From Yoonia maritima (GTDB taxonomy: Bacteria; Pseudomonadota; Alphaproteobacteria; Rhodobacterales; Rhodobacteraceae): a stretch of 64,000 bases of DNA. Every line of letters begins with the position of its first letter. The first letter of the stretch is position 1. The notes under the pieces were generated by a model. That model was given only the letters and a program-made list of their open reading frames with translations, searched no databases and had not been told where the DNA came from. The position numbers and the translations under genes are program-made. Shown piece by piece: positions 8,258 to 17,690 of this stretch. Location of the stretch: NCBI RefSeq assembly GCF_003003285.1, contig NZ_PVTP01000002.1, forward strand, positions 248,001 to 312,000, in the 5' to 3' direction.

Positions 8258-9241
8258 ATGCTTCACCGGTCTAAGAAAAACCTATTTGTTGTACTGAACC
8301 CGTTTCAGCTGATGTGCGCACAAGAGGCACGTGAGAAATTCTGTCGAGGTGAAGATAATTATTTGGTGATAATCGATCGATGTGGTTCGGATACGCCAGA
8401 GTATCGTCAAAAGAACGCGGCGTTGGATACCGGTTGGAGTCTCGTCACAAGGCACCGCGAACCGAAGAATAAGGGGGCGATGAGAATTCCTGCTCGACTT
8501 TGGAATACGCTGCGCATTCGGATGAAAATGGCGCGCGCGACCGGAAAGGTATTTCTTGGCGACCCGTACTTGAAGTGGTTTCGAATGTTAGGGCGTATGT
8601 TTGGTGATGAAGTTATTTGGCTTGATGATGGCGCGGCTTCTATTTTCGTTATACCTCACTTCTTGTCTAAAGGGTGTTTGAATGAGCCGAATGAAACCAC
8701 GCCCAAATACTTCTCAGTTTTCTCTAACCCAAAGATTGAGGCACAGACCTGTGGAGCCATTATGCGCAATGATTTCGCATTGCTGCGCCAGAGTCGGCAT
8801 CCAAATCAGGTTATGGCAAACAAACAGGCATTCTTTATCGGCCAGTGGCTTAGCGAAAAGGGGGGAGTAGACCAGGACGCGGAGCTCAAAGTTCTTTCTA
8901 TGGCGGTCGAGTCGTTGAGCGACTGGAAGATCACATATGTCCCACACCGTCACGAGAGCGACGAGAAATTGGCGAAGATAGCGAAACTTATGCCAATTCA
9001 GCGGTTTGAAAAGTCCATCGAAGCAACAATGCTAAGCAACGAAGTACTGCCACAGTTATTTGTTTCATGGTATTCGACGGCGCTGTTCACGTTGGGGCAA
9101 ATGGTTCCTGAATGTGAGCGTATCTCAATCCAAGTTCCGTTATCGGCTGCAACTGAAAAACAAAAAGCGGAGTGGTCGCTTGTTTACGAGGCTTTGCGCG
9201 ACGATGACGTCGAAATCCGAGACTACGGCTCTTTGATTTAG
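8258..9241 (+). CDS. Putative sialyltransferase-like glycosyltransferase (GT52/POLYST-like)
   Basis: A 327-residue cytoplasmic protein of uncertain identity. It opens with NLFVVLNPFQLMCAQEA, which resembles the start of GT52 and alpha-2,8-polysialyltransferase families (hydrophobic strand, P-x-Q, then an A-x-EA helix). It also has LGDPYLKWFRML, WLDDGAAS and, near the C-terminus, LFVSWYSTALFTLG, like the conserved S-x-YST-A-L block of those families. There are no membrane segments. Its placement facing a neuB/neuA cluster supports transfer of a sialic acid from CMP-sugar onto a surface glycan. Base composition appears lower in GC than neighbouring housekeeping genes, which fits an exchangeable glycan locus. 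The family assignment is by eye only. Confidence 0.5.
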   Translation: MLHRSKKNLFVVLNPFQLMCAQEAREKFCRGEDNYLVIIDRCGSDTPEYRQKNAALDTGWSLVTRHREPKNKGAMRIPARLWNTLRIRMKMARATGKVFLGDPYLKWFRMLGRMFGDEVIWLDDGAASIFVIPHFLSKGCLNEPNETTPKYFSVFSNPKIEAQTCGAIMRNDFALLRQSRHPNQVMANKQAFFIGQWLSEKGGVDQDAELKVLSMAVESLSDWKITYVPHRHESDEKLAKIAKLMPIQRFEKSIEATMLSNEVLPQLFVSWYSTALFTLGQMVPECERISIQVPLSAATEKQKAEWSLVYEALRDDDVEIRDYGSLI

Positions 9242-9267
9242 CTTTGATATGATTGGTAGAGGGGAGG

Positions 9268-10011
9268 TTACTTCGAAAGATACCTTGCCTTATCGATTAG
9301 ATTTTTCCAGCGCAGAGAATAGGTGCGAAGTCGTCTCCAAGGCGGGAATTTCTCGACATTTCCAAAGCTCTGGCCTGTAATCGTGCTGTCGTTATTGTCA
9401 CTGACGTGACTAGGGAAGGGGGTCAGCGCTAAATGTCTTATTTCGTGAAATTTGGGTCTGTCGATCTCATGGTCGATTGGCCGTGTTATTGGTAGCATTT
9501 GCGGTAAAATCCGTGCAGCGGTCTCTGCGTGGATTAGATATGCTCCCATACCGGTGAATGGCCCGATGTATGACTGTATATACATTTCCCCGATGCGCGC
9601 TTTTTTGGCGGGGAACTTTGCTCTGATATAATTGAGCTTTAGAATGTCCCAAGCTTCCTTGTGCTCAAGTGCCAAATCAACGGCGGATCGAAAGTTCGGG
9701 TGAAAAACGACATCATCTTCTAGTATCAGGCCAACTCGTGCACCGGTTTCAATAAGCTGTTCCCAAACTTTGAGATGAGAATGGTAACAACCTATTTCTC
9801 CGGGCATAACTTTGCGCCCCACGTTTTTTTCAAACGCTTCAATGTCGATGGAAGGTACAAGATCTTCCCAGCATTGCTTGCCATTTATCGCGTCAAATTT
9901 ATGGTAGCTGATACCGAGTTCGCCTAAACGCTCCTGCATATTAGCCATCCTATCCTGAGAGGACGGCAAATTTATTAGCCAAACAGGTATATCTGTCAAA
10001 CCCAATGGCAT
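9268..10011 (-). CDS. Glycosyltransferase family 25 protein
   Basis: A 247-residue GT25 (LPS glycosyltransferase) protein. It begins with IPVWLINLPSSQDRMANMQERL, the family's typical VWVINL-x(2)-S-x-DR opening, then the GEIGCYHSHLKVWEQL segment and the acidic LILEDDVVF motif (DxD-like, metal and nucleotide-sugar binding). GT25 enzymes add galactose or similar sugars to lipo-oligosaccharide. The ATG at 10011 overlaps the neuB stop by one base (TGATG), which suggests coupled translation; an alternative in-frame ATG at 10029 lacks a better ribosome site. It is co-transcribed with neuB and convergent with the GT52-like gene. Confidence 0.85.
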   Translation of the reverse strand: MPLGLTDIPVWLINLPSSQDRMANMQERLGELGISYHKFDAINGKQCWEDLVPSIDIEAFEKNVGRKVMPGEIGCYHSHLKVWEQLIETGARVGLILEDDVVFHPNFRSAVDLALEHKEAWDILKLNYIRAKFPAKKARIGEMYIQSYIGPFTGMGAYLIHAETAARILPQMLPITRPIDHEIDRPKFHEIRHLALTPFPSHVSDNNDSTITGQSFGNVEKFPPWRRLRTYSLRWKNLIDKARYLSK

Positions 10012-11039
10012 CACAGTAAGTCGGCCCATTTGAGTTGCGTATTCCGCGTGACGGCATGGTTTAGCGTTTTGCCGACGACTTTATCAAAATCGTATCCAGC
10101 GATTTCACCAGATCCAGGACGACGGGCCCATATGTCAGCTTCGGTGATAACGTGCCCAGCTGGTAAATCTCGGTCTGCAACAACGCTGGCACGAGCAAAG
10201 CGGTAAACGTCTTCTTCGGCGCTTGTGCGTTGTTTTGGGTTCATCAGGGCCGTATGAATTTCGCGGGACCGATCAATGATATGACGTAGTTCTGACGGAT
10301 CCATCGAGTTAATAATATCCGGGCCCTTGCGATAACGGCTATCGGTGTAGTGGCGTTCTAAAATGCATGCGCCAAGTGCGACCGAGGCCAGTGCCATTTC
10401 TGGCCCAATGGAATGGTCCGAAAATCCGACAATGGCATTGGGGAATGCGTCTTTAAGGTCTGTTACACCTTGTAGTGACACAATTTCCGGGGGCGATGGA
10501 TATAGGTTGGTACACTCTAAAAGCGCATATTCGATACCGGCATCTTCGAGAATTTGAACAGATGCACGAACGCTTTCAATGCTCTGCATGCCCGTAGACA
10601 TGATCACAGGTTTGCCCATGCAGGCGATGTGACGAATTAACGGAAGATTATCTGCCTCGCCCGATCCAATTTTGAACGCAGGCACGTCGAGTTCGTTCAG
10701 AAAATCGGCGGCGGCACGGCTGAAAGGGGTCGAAACCCAAATCATACCGAGGCTTTCGGTGTATTCCTTTAGCGCCTTTTCATCTTCGAGCGAGAGAGCG
10801 CAAGCAGACATCACATCCCAGATCGACACATCAGCGTTTGGCGGAAAAATTTGCTTTGCTTCTTCCGTCATCTCGTCTTCGATGATGTGGGTTTGATGCT
10901 TGATCATTTCGCAGCCAGCGCCAGCAGCAAGACGCACCATTTCCTTGGCAACTTCAAGGTCACCACCATGGTTAATACCGATTTCGGCAATCACCAACGG
11001 CGGGTGCTCTGGACCAATTTTACGACCTGCGATTTCCAT
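10011..11039 (-). CDS. neuB: NeuB, N-acetylneuraminate synthase
   Basis: Condenses N-acetylmannosamine with phosphoenolpyruvate to give N-acetylneuraminic acid. The 342 residues comprise an N-terminal TIM barrel (VIAEIGINHGG, KHQTHIIEDEM, STPFSRAAADFL, FKIGSGE, MSTGMQS, GFSDHSIG, ERHYTD) and a C-terminal SAF antifreeze-like domain from about residue 275 (FARASVVADRDLPAGHVITEADIWARRPGSG). The KHQTH and ERH blocks resemble Campylobacter NeuB1 (Neu5Ac synthase) more than legionaminate or pseudaminate synthases, but the sugar cannot be proven from sequence. An AGGAGC ribosome site precedes ATG 11039. No neuC-type epimerase is present in the window, so ManNAc must come from elsewhere. Confidence 0.9.
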   Translation of the reverse strand: MEIAGRKIGPEHPPLVIAEIGINHGGDLEVAKEMVRLAAGAGCEMIKHQTHIIEDEMTEEAKQIFPPNADVSIWDVMSACALSLEDEKALKEYTESLGMIWVSTPFSRAAADFLNELDVPAFKIGSGEADNLPLIRHIACMGKPVIMSTGMQSIESVRASVQILEDAGIEYALLECTNLYPSPPEIVSLQGVTDLKDAFPNAIVGFSDHSIGPEMALASVALGACILERHYTDSRYRKGPDIINSMDPSELRHIIDRSREIHTALMNPKQRTSAEEDVYRFARASVVADRDLPAGHVITEADIWARRPGSGEIAGYDFDKVVGKTLNHAVTRNTQLKWADLL

Positions 11040-11145
11040 ATGTGTGCTCCTGCGCGTTTTGTTAATGTGGTTCTAAGGTCTTTGACGCGGCGGAGCAATT
11101 GCAGTGTGAGCATTGCAATGGTTCGGTACATGGTCCAAGTGAGAA

Positions 11146-11877
11146 ATGATTGATAAAGTAGGGCCTGTGATGATCCGTCGGATACTAAAGAAACTCGAGA
11201 AAAAAGAGCAGAAGCTGCGTCAATCATTTGGGCATGACATTACCGACCCGAAAGAACGTAAGCGGTCGCAATTTCATTTCAATTGGCTTGATCACGGCGT
11301 GCTCCGTTTACGTTGGCACAATTTTGAAGAATTTGCGCCGGGAGCATATCGCTCGAACCACCCGAATCATGCACGGTTCGAAGCCTATGCCGCGATGGGG
11401 ATCAAGTCTGTCTTAAACCTGCGTGGTGTCGCTCAACAGCCGCATTACTTGTTCGAAGTCGAAAGCTGTCAGAAATTGGGTTTAACCTTGGTGAACTCAC
11501 AGATGGCGGCGCGGCGGGCTCCATCGGTCAAAGAGCTTACATCGTTGATTAGCGCCTTTGAAACCATCGAACGGCCATTTTTGTTGCATTGTAAATCAGG
11601 TGCCGACCGTACTGGGTTGGCGGCCGCAATTTATCTCATGATGTTTGCAGGCGCGCCATTAAGTGTCGCGCAAAAACAGCTTAGCTTTCGGTTTTTGCAC
11701 ATCCGTAAAACGCATACCGGAATTTTGGACCATTTCTTGGATGTTTATGCCGCGCGAACCGCACAATCGCCCATCGCGATCGACGAGTGGATTACGACTG
11801 AATACGATCCAGAAGAGTTAACAAAAAGCTTTGCGGAAAAGCAGTCGACGTTGCGATTTTGGCAGGGCTGGCGTTAA
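11146..11877 (+). CDS. Tyrosine/dual-specificity-type phosphatase in the sialic-acid island
   Basis: A 243-residue protein with the cysteine phosphatase loop HCKSGADRTG (C-x5-R-T/S), preceded by the VLNLRG strand typical of bacterial DSP/PTP-like enzymes. The first 55 residues are highly basic with a helical KKLEKKEQKLRQSF stretch. There is no signal peptide, so it acts in the cytoplasm. It is transcribed opposite to neuB and neuA yet sits exactly between them. Possible roles are removal of phosphate from a sugar intermediate or control of a polysaccharide tyrosine kinase; the sequence does not decide. ATG 11170 (MIRRILKK) is an alternative start. The 3' end is convergent with neuA. Confidence 0.75.
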   Translation: MIDKVGPVMIRRILKKLEKKEQKLRQSFGHDITDPKERKRSQFHFNWLDHGVLRLRWHNFEEFAPGAYRSNHPNHARFEAYAAMGIKSVLNLRGVAQQPHYLFEVESCQKLGLTLVNSQMAARRAPSVKELTSLISAFETIERPFLLHCKSGADRTGLAAAIYLMMFAGAPLSVAQKQLSFRFLHIRKTHTGILDHFLDVYAARTAQSPIAIDEWITTEYDPEELTKSFAEKQSTLRFWQGWR

Positions 11878-11908
11878 GTAGCGGCGAAAGAATTTTGCTA
11901 AATTCTTT

Positions 11909-12625
11909 CTATTTTGCCTCCGCACGCAGTCCGTCAGAAATTTGTTTGCCCATCAAGTATTCGATCACGTCCCAGTCAAACGGGCTATCGACGTCAAGGC
12001 TACGTTCATTGGGTACGATGAGCGGGATCACGTGGCCTTCGAATAGGCGGGTCGCCGTGCGCAGGTACGAAGGTTTTACTACATAAACCAACCCAACGTG
12101 GTCGTAGACCATCGGCGCTTGTTGGCGGGCAACCACGCCGTGGGGCAGGGGTTTCGATACATGTAGCCCACCGGTTTCGTCGGTTTCTAACATATTGAAA
12201 TAGGGGTTCTTGCGGCTTTCGCAGCAGGACATGACCATATCGGGCTGTTCTTTGAAGAACAGGTCGAGCCCAGCATCGACATCCTCGGGAAGGCGCAGGG
12301 GGGATGTGCAATCCAGATCAAGGAATGCATCTGCAGGGCCGGTTTGCTTTTCTACCTCAAGCAGTGCGTGCTGCCAGACGTCCCATTTGGCGGCTGTATC
12401 GGTGGCGAGATGCGCAGGGCGCAAGCCGATATCCAGTGCACCGCGCTTCAGCCCGTGTTCGTACATTTTGGGGCAATCAGTGGACACGACAGCATGGTCC
12501 ACCCGGTCATTTTCGAACAACTGGTCCAGCGCCCAATCGATCAGGGGCTTGCCGTGTAGATCGCGAAAATTCTTGCCCGGGACGCCCTTGCTGCCCGCAC
12601 GTGCACCGATGTGACCAATGATCAT
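11909..12625 (-). CDS. neuA: NeuA-like CMP-sialic acid synthetase (acylneuraminate cytidylyltransferase)
   Basis: Activates sialic acid with CTP. The 238-residue protein starts MIIGHIGARAGSKGVPGKN, where RAGSKG-x3-KN is the nucleotide-binding signature of the family. It continues with the FLDLDCTSPLR block (the usual QPTSPLR motif with DCTSPLR here) and RSLDVDSPFDWDVIEY at the C-terminus. The frame is open far upstream to 12727 inside metG, but ATG 12625 carries AAGGGGA at the right distance and matches the family's N-terminus. It lies 10 bases after metG on the same strand and may be co-transcribed with it. Confidence 0.88.
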   Translation of the reverse strand: MIIGHIGARAGSKGVPGKNFRDLHGKPLIDWALDQLFENDRVDHAVVSTDCPKMYEHGLKRGALDIGLRPAHLATDTAAKWDVWQHALLEVEKQTGPADAFLDLDCTSPLRLPEDVDAGLDLFFKEQPDMVMSCCESRKNPYFNMLETDETGGLHVSKPLPHGVVARQQAPMVYDHVGLVYVVKPSYLRTATRLFEGHVIPLIVPNERSLDVDSPFDWDVIEYLMGKQISDGLRAEAK

Positions 12626-12635
12626 TGTCGTCCCC

Positions 12636-14348
<1,713 letters not shown>

Positions 14349-14480
14349 CGTGGTTTTCCTATCAATTTGCGCCTATCTAACGGGGTAATGCGTTAGATGC
14401 CAGATGTAGTAGGCATCTACTGGCGTTGAACGTTTTGCGACGATACGATGCACATAGAAAAATCAAAATTGGGACTAACC

Positions 14481-14945
14481 ATGAAAACAATCATATTAGG
14501 CGCAGCATTTGCTGCATTAGCAGGCGCTGCCAGCGCACAAAATTTCTACGCTGGCGCGGCACTTGATTATGCATACCCGCATTCTGGTGACACGCAAACA
14601 CTTGGGTCGCTTATTGGCGGCGTTGGTTTTGGGCAAGGTCTATACGGCTACGGAGCAGAGGTCGAAGTCGGCGGTCACGCAGGCGGTGATGCAGATTATG
14701 GCACCCAGCGTTTGCGCGCATGGGGCTCTTACGATCTTGGGACAGTTTCTGCGCGCGTCGCTGGTGGCATCACCGAGTATGACCTGCAAAGCGGCAGTGC
14801 TGACGGATATAACTTAGGTGTTGGTGTGGAGACCGGGTTTACGGACCGCGTAACACTGCGTGCCGAATTCATTCGAGACTTTATGGACGATAATTCAACT
14901 GCGGCCGTTACAACAACGCGTATCGGTGCATTCTACAACTTTTAA
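14481..14945 (+). CDS. Small outer-membrane beta-barrel protein
   Basis: A 154-residue secreted protein. The signal peptide (MKTIILGAAFAALAGAASA, cleavage before QNFYAGA) is followed by about eight amphipathic strands ending in RIGAFYNF, whose C-terminal phenylalanine is typical of proteins folded by the Bam complex. The pattern fits the OmpA-like/Opa-type eight-stranded barrel family. Its exact role is unknown; such proteins often act in surface stability or adhesion. ATG 14448 is an upstream alternative, but 14481 gives a clean signal peptide. A terminator follows seven bases after the stop. Confidence 0.8.
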   Translation: MKTIILGAAFAALAGAASAQNFYAGAALDYAYPHSGDTQTLGSLIGGVGFGQGLYGYGAEVEVGGHAGGDADYGTQRLRAWGSYDLGTVSARVAGGITEYDLQSGSADGYNLGVGVETGFTDRVTLRAEFIRDFMDDNSTAAVTTTRIGAFYNF

Positions 14946-14951
14946 ACGGTG

Positions 14952-14983
14952 AGGCCTGGCCCGATATCGGGATCAGGCCTTTT
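14952..14983 (+). terminator. Intrinsic terminator after the outer-membrane protein gene
   Basis: AGGCCTG (14952-14958) pairs with CAGGCCT (14974-14980), and inside it CCCGAT/ATCGGG extends the stem. It is followed by TTTT on the plus strand, including the last base of the arm. It also lies just past the stop of the convergent SDR gene, but the minus strand has no T-run. Confidence 0.8.
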
Positions 14984-14986
14984 CAT

Positions 14987-15736
14987 TTACTGCGCCGTGT
15001 ATCCGCCATCGACCAGATGATAGCTGCCTGTGATAAAACTTGCGTCTTCTGACAGTAAGAACAAGGTCAGTTTGGCAACCTCTTCTGGTGTCCCTAGACG
15101 CTTGGTCGCGTGCTGGCTGGCAAGATAGGCCATTGTGTCTGAATCCAGATTTTCATCCAGTAATGGTGTTTTGATAAATCCAGGCCCTACAGAGTTGATG
15201 CGGATACCTTTGTCACCGTATTCTAGGGCGGCAGATTTGGTCATGCCCACAATGCCGTGTTTCGCTGCCACATAGGCACCTGAGTTCGCGATCCCTACTG
15301 AACCTAGCACTGACGCGATGTTCACAATTGAGCCGCCCCCGCTTGTTTCGATCATCTTTGGAATACCATAGCGAATACCGTAGAAGACGCCGGTCAGATT
15401 CACGTCAATAACTTTTTGCCAGCTTTCAATTGGGTATTCACCCAATGGTGCGGCCGCTCCGCCAACACCGGCATTGTTGACCAGCATATCGAGTGTCCCG
15501 CCAAACTCAGCTGCGGCTTGAACCATGTCGGCAACGTCTTCAGCTTTTGAGGTGTCGACCTTAAACGCTCTGGCGTTTTCACCCAAATTTGCGGCCAGTT
15601 CTTCGGCGTGGTCCATATTCAGGTCCGCGATCAGCACCTTTGCACCAGCGGCTACAAGTTCTTCGACGATAGCCTTGCCGATCCCGGAACCTCCACCGGT
15701 TACGATTGCTGTTTTACCATTGAAATCATAGGCCAT
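14987..15736 (-). CDS. Short-chain dehydrogenase/reductase (SDR)
   Basis: A 249-residue classical SDR oxidoreductase. NAD(P) motif TGGGSGIGKA, NNAG structural motif, catalytic serine in VNIASVLGS and the YVAAKHG (YxxxK) pair are all present, with the usual C-terminal SFITGSYHLVDGG. The aspartate after the second strand (IADLNMD) suggests NAD preference. Its substrate cannot be read from the sequence; relatives include 3-oxoacyl-ACP reductases and glucose or polyol dehydrogenases. AAGGAAG precedes ATG 15736. It is divergent from the aldo/keto reductase. Confidence 0.88.
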   Translation of the reverse strand: MAYDFNGKTAIVTGGGSGIGKAIVEELVAAGAKVLIADLNMDHAEELAANLGENARAFKVDTSKAEDVADMVQAAAEFGGTLDMLVNNAGVGGAAAPLGEYPIESWQKVIDVNLTGVFYGIRYGIPKMIETSGGGSIVNIASVLGSVGIANSGAYVAAKHGIVGMTKSAALEYGDKGIRINSVGPGFIKTPLLDENLDSDTMAYLASQHATKRLGTPEEVAKLTLFLLSEDASFITGSYHLVDGGYTAQ

Positions 15737-15909
15737 TTTGAACTTCCTTTCGAAAATGTCTGTACAATTGATCTAATTACCAGAGCCCCGAAGGAGTAGG
15801 CCGCTGGCGCGCATTATCTGTGTGTATATGCACAATTCTAGTGCAGGGGTTGCGTTGATGAAATGGGGCATTAGTTTTAGCCTAACGCTCTCTAATCAGG
15901 ATAGATTTT

Positions 15910-16953
15910 ATGAAGACCCTCCCACTTGGCCGCACAGGTATCGAGGTCACTGAATGGTGCCTTGGAACGATGACATACGGCAACCAAACCCCAGAAGATG
16001 ACGCACACAACCAGATCGATATGGCGTTAGATGCTGGGATCAATTTTCTGGATACGGCAGAGGCCTATCCCGTGAACCCGATCAAAGCCGAGACCGTCGG
16101 CCTGTCTGAAGAAATCGTCGGCAACTGGCTAGCCAAGACCGGTCGCCGTGATGACGTCATTATTGCGACCAAAGTTTCCGGAAATAATCCGGGCTGGGTC
16201 CGTGATGGTAAAGGCTTTGACGCTGGCAATATTCGCGAAACGACAGAAGCATCACTGAAGCGTTTGAAGACAGACGTTATCGACCTTTACCAACTGCATT
16301 GGCCTGATCGTGGGTCGTATATGTTCCGCCAAAACTGGACCTTTGATCCGTCAGGCCAAAACCGTCAAAAGACGCTTGACCATATGATGGGCGTGCTGAC
16401 CACGCTGGGTGATTTGGTGAAAGAAGGCAAAATTCGCGCTGTTGGTACATCGAACGAATCCGCATGGGGTATGACCAAATGGGTTGATCTGGCCGAAGAG
16501 GCTGGTCTTCCGCGTATGGCTGCTGTGCAGAACGAATATTCCCTGCTTTGCCGTCTGTACGATACGGACATGGCTGAGATGTCAGTGAACGAAGATGTGA
16601 CGCTTTTGGCGTTCTCTCCGCTCGCATGTGGGTTGCTGACTGGGAAGTACCAAAACGGCGCATTGCCTGAAGGTAGCCGTATGGCAATCAACGGCGACCT
16701 TGGCGGCCGCAAATCAGACCGAGTGTTTGAAGTGACCCAAGCCTATCTTGATCTGGCCGCGAAACACGGTGTCGATCCGGTGCATATGTCGATGGCATGG
16801 CAACGTACACGTCCGTTCCCCGTTTCCGCAATCTTCGGCGCGACCACGTGTGCGCAGTTGGAGCAAATCTTGGGTGGCAAGGACGTTGTATTGAGCGATG
16901 AGTTGGTTGCTGAGATCGACCAAGTGCATAGAGCGCACCCAATGCCCTATTAA
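15910..16953 (+). CDS. tas: Tas-type NADP(H)-dependent aldo/keto reductase
   Basis: A 347-residue AKR family TIM barrel. Near the N-terminus LPLGRTGIEVTEWCLGTMTYGNQTP resembles E. coli Tas, as do NFLDTAEAYPV (catalytic Asp and Tyr), VGNWLAKTGRRDDVIIATKVSG (catalytic Lys), LYQLHWPDR (catalytic His) and GTSNESAWG. The physiological substrate of Tas is not known, so this is assigned at family level. A CAGGA ribosome site precedes ATG 15910. It is convergent with the GNAT gene, and a palindromic element fills the short gap. Confidence 0.85.
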   Translation: MKTLPLGRTGIEVTEWCLGTMTYGNQTPEDDAHNQIDMALDAGINFLDTAEAYPVNPIKAETVGLSEEIVGNWLAKTGRRDDVIIATKVSGNNPGWVRDGKGFDAGNIRETTEASLKRLKTDVIDLYQLHWPDRGSYMFRQNWTFDPSGQNRQKTLDHMMGVLTTLGDLVKEGKIRAVGTSNESAWGMTKWVDLAEEAGLPRMAAVQNEYSLLCRLYDTDMAEMSVNEDVTLLAFSPLACGLLTGKYQNGALPEGSRMAINGDLGGRKSDRVFEVTQAYLDLAAKHGVDPVHMSMAWQRTRPFPVSAIFGATTCAQLEQILGGKDVVLSDELVAEIDQVHRAHPMPY

Positions 16954-16957
16954 GTAA

Positions 16958-16975
16958 GGTGGATCGGGATCCACC
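16958..16975. repeat. Palindromic REP-like element between tas and a GNAT gene
   Basis: GGTGGATC (16958-16965) and GATCCACC (16968-16975) are perfect 8-bp arms separated by two bases, then CCTACGGGGTGGGGC. It lies between two convergent gene ends (16953 and 16989). Short palindromes of the GGTGG...CCACCCTAC type recur between genes in Rhodobacteraceae. There is no T-run, so termination would not be of the standard kind. Confidence 0.5.
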
Positions 16976-16988
16976 CTACGGGGTGGGG

Positions 16989-17432
16989 CTAAAGCGCGAT
17001 TTGAAATCTTGGGCCGGGAAGCGTTGTGATCTCGGCCCAACCCATTGTCCGGTAGGCGGCCGCAGCGCCGGGGTTATCGGGGACGGTGCCAATTGTTAGC
17101 CTGGTCGCGCCGTGAGCCTGAGCATGCTCTTTGGCCGCTGCGACAAGGCGCCGACCAACGCCGCGCCCCCGCATTTCTTCGGTCACGTACAAATGCAAGA
17201 TATCGACGCTATCGCCGTCGTTCATAGGCCGCCAATGTGTGACCAGTGCGGCATAGCCGACGGCCTGTTCGCCCTTGCGTGCGATCAACCCTACAAGTGG
17301 CCCGTCAATGAATTTCGTTTGGGTCTCTGCAAGCCCGCGCGTACAGGTGTCGCCGTGGAACGCACAAAGCTTGCTGATCATACCCAGAAGCTCTGGGATG
17401 TCTTTTGGTGTGACTTGATTAATTTCTATCAT
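16989..17432 (-). CDS. GNAT family N-acetyltransferase
   Basis: A 147-residue acetyl-CoA-dependent acetyltransferase. The central DILHLYVTEEMRGRGVGRRLVAAAKEHA holds the R-x2-G-x-G/A acetyl-CoA pyrophosphate loop, followed by RLTIGTVPDNPGAAAAYRTMGW, the usual strand and helix that end a GNAT fold. The acceptor is unknown. The frame is open to 17465, but ATG 17432 has an AAGGA ribosome site eight bases upstream. It may share its upstream region with the divergent carnitine operon. Confidence 0.87.
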   Translation of the reverse strand: MIEINQVTPKDIPELLGMISKLCAFHGDTCTRGLAETQTKFIDGPLVGLIARKGEQAVGYAALVTHWRPMNDGDSVDILHLYVTEEMRGRGVGRRLVAAAKEHAQAHGATRLTIGTVPDNPGAAAAYRTMGWAEITTLPGPRFQIAL

Positions 17433-17690
17433 TGGAATTGTCCTTTGCGTTTGCCGCAAGGACACAAGAATAACCTGAACACCCTTGCGGGCATGTCGGT
17501 GTCTTTGGTGTCAGGAAAGAACCGGCCGCCGCGATATGGGGCCGGTAAAATAAACTGCTGCGATGTGCATACAATTGATCATGCCGCAGACCTGCCAGAT
17601 GCCAGGATGGTCTGTCAAGAATTCCGCCTTGTGGCACTGGCATTTTTCAGTGAGTGTCGCGGCAAGTTGATCTAACGACGAGAGTTCCCC

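Noticed and set aside
17521-17546. ACCGGCC/GGCCGGT inverted repeat upstream of the carnitine operon as a riboswitch
   Set aside because: Seven-bp stem with a 12-base loop and no further conserved structure; not enough to support an RNA element.
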